Shown piece after piece: positions 9,522-14,972 of a stretch of 14,972 nt of DNA. The notes beneath the pieces are model-generated. The model was not told the origin of the DNA and searched no databases. It worked only from the letters and a program-made list of their open reading frames with translations. Both the position numbers and the translations under genes were made by a program. This stretch comes from Conidiobolus incongruus B7586 (taxonomy: Eukaryota > Entomophthoromycota > Entomophthoromycetes > Entomophthorales > Conidiobolaceae). Where the stretch lies: assembly GCA_000697335.1 (NCBI GenBank), contig JNEM01017015.1, forward strand, positions 1 through 14,972, read 5' to 3'. The number at the start of each line of letters is the position of its first letter. The first letter of the stretch is position 1.

Positions 9522-10482
9522 AATTATATATGATATATTTTGAGTTATTTTTTATTTAAACTTTGTTTTGTTTTAAATTTATATATTTAAATTAAAATCA
9601 AGCCAGGTTCATCGATGTTTTAATTAACTAGGAATGTTTTCTATAAATGATATAAAAAATCAATAGAGATTATTAATAAGAATTTTCAAGCAGGATAAAA
9701 AAGGGTATATAAATTTATACGAGTTAATTTGATCAATATTATTACATAATATAGTAACATTTAAAATAAATATAGTAATTTAATACTATGTAATAGTTTA
9801 TATAAAAAATTTCTTATAAAAATTAAATCGACATATTATCCTAAAAATATTATTTATAATTACTATCTATATAAAATATAACAATAGAATTTATTATATA
9901 TAAATTGATATTATAATGATAAAGTTACTTTTGATAAAAAATAAGATATCTAGTCTTAATATTATTAGAATTAAAATCATTTTTTTAAGAATTTAAAAAA
10001 GAATTTTCAAAATAAAGATAAATTTTTTACTAGTTTAATCAGTTATATATATTTTGAATTAATCAAAAAGATCCTTTATAATTTATTATTATAATTTAAA
10101 TATATTGCATTAAGATTATTATATTTTAAAATTAAATATTAGATAATTTCAAAAGCTTTTATTAATATAATATATAAAATAAATATTTATTAACTATATA
10201 AAACTGATGATTAGAAAAAATTTTTATAATACATATTATATTAATAGTTTTATAAATATGATTAAATTTTTTAATATTTTTAAAGCCATTGTAATAGAAA
10301 TTTAATATAATGGTGAAGTTTTTTTTAAATTTACTTCAATTTATAGAGCAGTTTAGTAAAATATTATATTTTGTTTTTGATTTAATTAACCATTGAATAT
10401 TGACATACTTATAAATTAACCAAGAGATATTTTAATAATATTAGGTAAAAAACCAAAAAGCATCTTTTTGCTGACTATCTAG
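9522..10482. other. AT-rich stretch with the first CpG sites of the window
   Basis: No gene can be supported. It contains CpG at 9613, 9720 and 9829, the first in the window. A short open stretch at 9667-9729 on the plus strand encodes a peptide with a Lys-Gly-Tyr-Ile-Asn pattern loosely like a degenerate EF-hand loop, but it is bounded by stops on both sides without clear splice sites. Confidence 0.4.
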
Positions 10483-10559
10483 TATAGTTGGTGCTGATTC
10501 TTCATTAATAACTAAATCGAACCTTTATTCTGGCTTGACGGGTTATAATCAAATTCCAG
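10483..10559 (+). other. Possible 77-base internal exon
   Basis: This island has clearly higher G+C than its surroundings and two CpG sites (10518, 10539). On its left is GCTGAC (10470-10475), a good fungal intron branch-point match, followed seven bases later by TAG ending at 10482. On its right is CCAG|GTAAAT, a plausible 5' splice site at 10560. Between them one frame is open for 25 codons, with a varied composition including IVGADSSLITK and GLTGYNQIP. The combination of branch site, acceptor, donor and open frame is better than expected by chance, but it is short and has no recognised family. It could be part of a real intron-rich host gene or a relic of one. Confidence 0.35.
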
Positions 10560-11891
10560 GTAAATATGGTTAACAATAGTTATATTTATAGTTTTCATCT
10601 TTTATAAAATCAATTAATACCAAAAATAAAATATTCTATAATATTTTTTAAAAATTGAAATTAACTTTTAAAAATGATTATATATTGAAATATTCTTTTT
10701 GAATATTGAATAATAAGTATTTGAGTTGAAAATGTGATATTGAGATTTTAAACATATAAATAGTTTGGATAAGTGATGAAATCAGTACATAATTTACAAA
10801 TATTTTTTTATATATCTATGAGATTTAATAGATAAATTAGAGTTGGTTCAAAACAAAATTTTGTTTAAAGGAAAAACTCACAATTTAATTATTAAAAGAA
10901 CTAAGAATATTCTATAATATCATTAATATATATATTAAATATGGGTTATCTTAGGTTTGATGCAAATAACAATAATAAATAAAGATTTCAAATTAGTAAT
11001 GCAATATAAATAAAATTAAAAGTTATTTTTATTAATGATTTATATTGTATTAAATAAATTATATAAATATTAGAAAATTTGAAAACTTTAATATTACATT
11101 AAAAATTACTTAAATATTAAAAAAGGAATATAAATTGTTTGAAATTTTTGATTTGATTCTATATAAAAATTCAATATAGATATAAATATTAATCGATTAT
11201 GATTGACAAGGTAAGCAATAAATTAAACCAACAATAAAATCTTTGTTCCCTATATAATCATCATATTTATGATTACTTTAGTCTTTATTATTTATTAAGG
11301 GTATATAATAATATTTGTATAGCATTATAAAAAGTGTATCAAATTAGGTATACAATCATTAAATAATTTGATAAAATAAAATAATCAAAAATTAGAAAGG
11401 AGATCGAATGTTTTAAATATAAAATATCAATGATTAAATAATAAATATGTTTATAGTATTATCTAAGAATTAGTTTATAATATTTGAAATTGGGTCAACT
11501 AAAATAATAAATATTTGTTATAGTTTTATTTTCAAAGAACTTTTACTTATATTTTTATAAAATATTAAATATTGAGAATTTTTTTATGGTTTAAAATATA
11601 ATATTTTATGATTATAGAAAGAAACAGCAATATAGATAAAAACAATTTGATTGGTTAAAACCATATACATTAGATATTATAGAAATTGAAACATATTTGA
11701 ATAGGATATTATATTTAAATTCATTCCAGTAATAGCTAAAAATTTATAAATTTAATTATTTTATAGAATCTGTAAAATTAACTTAGTTTTATTACACTAT
11801 TAAATCTATAAATAAAATGCTATTTTAAAGAATTAGACCTATCATTCAATTTTATTTTAACAAGGAAATTTTGAGATAAATTTAAATTAAA
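10560..11891. other. AT-rich stretch without a supported gene
   Basis: There is no long open frame on either strand. CpG occurs at 11194 and 11405. A short item of interest is the ATG at 11199 with four codons (Met-Ile-Asp-Lys) running into GTAAGC at 11211, which looks like a short first exon with a strong 5' splice site, but I cannot connect it to a downstream exon. Confidence 0.4.
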
Positions 11892-11893
11892 TA
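11892..11893. other. TA target-site duplication, left side of the mariner
   Basis: TA directly before the TTAG that opens the left inverted repeat, matched by TA at 13214-13215. Confidence 0.75.
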
Positions 11894-11924
11894 TTAGTAT
11901 GGAAATTAAGAAATGGCAAATTTT
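11894..11924 (+). repeat. Left inverted repeat of the mariner
   Basis: It begins TTAGTATGGAAATTAAGAAA and continues with TGGCA. The reverse complement of the right end begins TTAGTATAGAAATTAAGTAA and continues with TGGCA. They differ at two positions over the first 25 bases, after which the match weakens. Confidence 0.88.
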
Positions 11925-11937
11925 TTAATTTCTGATC

Positions 11938-11963
11938 TTTCAAACATATTATATGTTTTGAAA
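11938..11963. repeat. Hairpin-forming inverted repeat in the mariner left arm
   Basis: TTTCAAACATA is followed by a three-base loop and TATGTTTTGAAA, an almost perfect inverted repeat with one extra base on one side. It lies just inside the left inverted repeat. It could be a transposase-binding or structural element, or chance in AT-rich DNA. Confidence 0.5.
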
Positions 11964-12084
11964 AATTATATATATATATAATATATAGGAAAATAAATAT
12001 TTTCAAACTATATATATATATTCAATTTTAATTATTTTCTTTATTAAAATATTTTGATTTTAAAATTTACACTTAAATTTAATC

Positions 12085-13086
12085 ATGCTTAAACTAGATT
12101 GTGATTATCAAAAGGTTTTTATTTTTGTATCTTTAAAACTTAACTATAAACCCTCTAAAATCATCTAAAACTTGTAAACAGCTTATAGAGATGGTGCTTT
12201 ATCTAAAACTACCATATATCACTAGATTTATGATTTTAAAGCTAGAAGAGACATTATTTAAAATTTACTAAAATCTAGAAGATTAATTTCTATTGTTACT
12301 CTTTCACTTACTAATAAAGTAAAAAAATATATTAAGAAATACCTTTTTATTTCTGCTAGAGAACTATCAAAGCAATTTAATATTAATTATACAAGCATGT
12401 TATATTTACTTAAGTTTAAACTTAGATTAATTAATAAAAATATTAAATAGATACCTTATAATTTAACAGAAACCCAAAAGAAAACTAGAGTAGCTATAGC
12501 TAAACTAAACTTATTAAGGTATAACTAAAAATAAAGGTTTTTACAGTAAATACTTACAATTGATGAATCTTAAATTTTTTTATATAATCCTTTACCTAAA
12601 AATAAAACAAGATGTTAGGTTAAGCTAAATTAATCCCCTCTACAAATTCCAATGAATAAGCACTTTAAATATAAGCAAATGTTAATTGTTGTAATAGATT
12701 ATAATGGTATATAGTTTTTTTATTTAATACCTCAAGGAAAATCAATTAATAGTAAGTTATATATTAGTTTTTTAAATAAAACAATTTTTAAATGGTGTTC
12801 TCAATATAAATTAAAAACACTTATTATTTTGCATGATAATTGCAAAATACATAAAGCTAAAGCTGTAAAAGATTTTTTATATAAAAAAAATTGGAGGGAG
12901 TTACCACATCTAGTATATTCACCTGATTATAATCCATGTGATTATAATTGTTTTAGACAATTAAAAAAACAGCTTGCAGGAAAAAAAATTCCTGCAAACA
13001 AATTAAATTGGTTCATGAAACATCAAATTTCAGTCCTTAATAAAAAGAACTGTTTTTTAGGTATTAGAAGCTTACCAAAGGTATAG
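12085..13086 (+). pseudogene. Mariner transposase pseudogene (DD34D)
   Basis: From the ATG at 12085 one frame runs to the TAG at 13084-13086, 333 codons, close to the usual mariner length of about 345. No frameshift is needed. The N-terminal part includes RDGALSKTTIYH, matching the second helix-turn-helix region. Near residue 121 a stop stands where the family has the Trp of the Trp-Val-Pro-His-Glu-Leu motif, followed by IPYNLTETQK. The catalytic triad is intact: Asp160 in TIDES, Asp251 in HDN, and Asp286 in YNPCDY, with exactly 34 residues between the last two. I count twelve internal stops, all TAA or TAG and none TGA, several at positions where mariners have Gln or Trp, so C-to-T and G-to-A change can account for them. 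The last 85 codons (12829 onward) are uninterrupted. The enzyme would bind the inverted repeats and cut and paste the element. Confidence 0.93.
12974..12997. repeat. Perfect 9-bp inverted repeat inside the mariner coding region
   Basis: TTGCAGGAA and TTCCTGCAA are exact reverse complements separated by six A. In the transposase frame the segment encodes part of the region just after the third catalytic Asp, so codon constraint may explain it. It is one of the few G+C-containing perfect palindromes in the window. Confidence 0.7.
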
Positions 13087-13182
13087 AAAAGAGTTATTAA
13101 TAATAAAAGAGGCTATTAATTTTATATTATTCATTAATTTTTATATATTATTTATCAATTTATTTGTTTAATTTTAATTTTA

Positions 13183-13213
13183 AAATTGTGCCATTACTTA
13201 ATTTCTATACTAA
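13183..13213 (-). repeat. Right inverted repeat of the mariner
   Basis: Plus-strand end ...TTAATTTCTATACTAA, the reverse complement of the left terminus apart from two substitutions in the first 25 bases. It is followed by TA at 13214-13215. Confidence 0.88.
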
Positions 13214-13215
13214 TA
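13214..13215. other. TA target-site duplication, right side of the mariner
   Basis: TA directly after the right inverted repeat, matching 11892-11893. Confidence 0.75.
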
Positions 13216-14770
13216 TTAAACAGCAGAATAATCTTCATTAGAATTCATGAACAATACATTAATTTTGTAAAAAATGATTGAGTAGATTTGCAATTAATTG
13301 TGAGAATAAACCTATTGAAATTTGAATCATTGATATATACTTTGATATTTATTTTTTTCTATTTTTAAAATCATTTTTAACTACAATATTATTTGATATT
13401 TAGTATTTAAGTTAGTCTTCTTATCTTTACTAATATTATCGAATATGGATATTATTTCTAACAAGTTTTGAAATTTACATTAAAGTGACTGTATTCAAAA
13501 CTAATCAGCTCATGTCTTCATAATTGATTTAATAAAATCTATTACAATATATAATACCTTTAATAAGTGAAGATCAAATCAATAATTTTTAATAGCAGGA
13601 ATATCCGAAATATGAAATTGATTCTTTTATTTTTTAATATACTCTTATTAAATTAATATAATCAAAATTACTTTAAAAACCCTTCATTTATTAATATTAG
13701 TGTCACAGCATTAGAATGATATATTATATATTGACATTGATAAAAAAATTAAAAAATAATAAATATAATGCTAGTCTGAGTGAAAATTTGGGTTCAACCG
13801 TCACAGTTTTTTTAGCAAATATAATAATTTTAGATTAAAATTTTAACCAAGTTTGAAGAGAAGAATAGTAAAATAAGTATAATTAATTATATGATAGTTT
13901 GAAATTCAATGAACATAGTTTTGAGCATTATTTACATTATATTTAAATTGATATTTTTGTATAATATTATAATGAGTATCAAAGATTTATATACTGGATA
14001 CATGTTAATATTATTTAAAAACAATATTAAATAATTATTAATTATAATAAAAATATTAATATGTATTAGAATCTTCCACAAAAGAAATTACAAATTGCTA
14101 ATAACTGAAATTTACATATTGTTCAATATTTTATATTTATTTTTATTTTAGATATACTTTATCAATAAATATTAAATATTATTAAGCATTTGCTACTATA
14201 TTTATGATGATTAAGGGAAAAGTATAATTTAATATTTGTTACTTAATAAATAATTGCAAAACATAACATAATTTATAATAAGGAATAATCTTGTCTATTA
14301 ATTAAGAAACTCTGACTATTATACTAATATAAAAAGTTATATTAGAAGTACCTTACTTTATAAATTAATTCAACTTAGCATTTTTTGTTTGAAGTTATTT
14401 ATAGCTACTTAAACTCAACAATTTAAACTAATATAAGATTATCACAAGCTAATTAATAAACATCTCTTTTTTTATTTTTTAATTTTTATTTTCAAAAATA
14501 TCTAGTGTCTAAGTTTTTCTCATATTATTTACAAAAATATTAAGTTATAATAAGTGTAAGATATTTACTTTATTTAAAGAACTTAATTTATAATAAGCTA
14601 TTTTCACTTAATTTAGTGAACCTTTTTAATTTCCTTTAACTTTATATTTATTTATTATTTACCACAGGTGATTCTTTATTTAAGCTTTAAAAGTCTATTT
14701 TTTTCTATATTTATAGTTATTATTTAAATATTACAAATAAAATATCTTTAATATATGTTATAGAAATTTT
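13216..14770. other. AT-rich stretch without a supported gene
   Basis: There is no long open frame on either strand and no recognised element. CpG occurs at 13440, 13606 and 13799, so this stretch is compositionally like 9613-11406 and unlike the transposons. A minus-strand open stretch of 36 codons at 13834-13724 includes KTVTVEPKFSLRLA followed by a hydrophobic tail, but it has no start codon context or splice sites that I trust. Confidence 0.4.
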
Positions 14771-14972
14771 ATTATCTTATAAATATATATTAACCTATAA
14801 AAATAAATTATAAAATCAAAAACACTTATATTTTTACTAATAATTTAATAATATTTAATAAAATAAACTTATATAGAATAATTGAAATTATGTATATTTA
14901 TTAATAATATAAATTATTAAATGATGATATTTAATTATTAATTGGTTAAAATATTAACTTTTAAATTTTATT
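14771..14972 (+). repeat. Dispersed repeat, copy 2, cut by the window end
   Basis: It matches 7165-7370 in the same orientation. The first copy is interrupted by the Tc1-type element at the point corresponding to the end of this window, so this copy may carry the uninterrupted sequence just outside. No coding potential, terminal motif or class is evident. Confidence 0.75.

Larger units (their letters stand above)
11894..13213 (+). mobile_element. Mariner DNA transposon (DD34D), nearly full length, inactive
   Basis: A 1,320-base element with matching inverted repeats that open with TTAG, a start common in mariners, and flanking TA. It contains a single plus-strand transposase pseudogene and short non-coding arms of about 190 and 125 bases. 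The length is typical of mariner elements (about 1.3 kb). It contains no CpG, whereas the unique sequence on both sides does. It is a different lineage from the DD34E element at 7373-8565. Confidence 0.92.

Noticed and set aside
9600-10545. Inverted-repeat-bounded element between 9600 and 10545
   Set aside because: TCAAGCCAG near 9599 and its reverse complement near 10530 share nine bases, but the similarity does not extend, there is no target duplication and there is no coding content.
10471-10560. tRNA gene or tRNA-derived SINE
   Set aside because: The stretch has an A-box-like TAGTATAGTTGG and a poor B-box-like segment, but no acceptor stem, no proper anticodon arm and no T-arm of normal size. 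The exon reading explains it better.
12829-13086. Independent 85-codon gene starting at TTG
   Set aside because: It is the uninterrupted C-terminal end of the mariner transposase, in frame with the ATG at 12085, and not a gene of its own.
1-14972. Mitochondrial or plastid DNA
   Set aside because: The A+T content would allow it, but LTR and Tc1/mariner elements, directed transitions and the absence of organelle genes or rRNA argue for nuclear heterochromatin.
1-14972. CRISPR array, bacterial operon or prophage
   Set aside because: There are no regularly spaced short direct repeats, no ribosome-binding-site and ORF series, and all recognisable content is eukaryotic transposon sequence.

Overview
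The window reads as a transposon graveyard from an extremely AT-rich compartment of a eukaryotic nuclear genome, most likely a filamentous fungus. G+C is well under 20% over most of its length, and no intact gene is visible. Almost all recognisable content is eroded mobile DNA in which G-to-A and C-to-T change dominates on both strands. That is the signature expected of repeat-induced point mutation (RIP) or of deamination of methylated cytosine. The assignment to a fungus rests on this pattern together with the mix of elements, and is an inference.

Layout, left to right. Bases 1-827 are the 5' end of a minus-strand Ty3/Gypsy element that continues off the left edge: the start of gag, a leader, and one LTR. 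After a 257-base AT-rich spacer, bases 1085-6799 hold a second member of the same family, also on the minus strand. It is complete in outline, with two LTRs of about 405 bp, a polypurine tract, gag, reverse transcriptase-RNase H and integrase remnants in Ty3/Gypsy order. It is heavily broken. Bases 6800-7370 are AT-rich sequence whose right part (about 7165-7370) recurs at 14771-14972. That repeat is interrupted by a minus-strand Tc1-type DNA transposon at 7373-8565, which has 36-bp terminal inverted repeats (ITRs) and TA target duplications. From 8568 to 11893 the sequence is mostly featureless, but it carries weak exon-like islands, the best at 10483-10559. Bases 11894-13213 are a second DNA transposon, a plus-strand mariner with DD34D chemistry, TTAG-starting ITRs and TA target duplications. 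Its transposase frame is interrupted only by stop codons. From 13216 to 14770 there is nothing clear.

The window has layers of different age. The Gypsy copy at 1085-6799 is most eroded. The Tc1 and mariner copies are intermediate. The Gypsy fragment at 1-827 is best preserved. I found only ten CpG dinucleotides, all in two non-transposon stretches (9613-11406 and 13440-13800) and none in any identified element. There is no operon-like cooperation between genes here, and I see no convincing new biological system. The items most worth a second look are the CpG map, the sharp erosion boundary near base 827, the nearly readable mariner transposase and the 77-base exon-like island.
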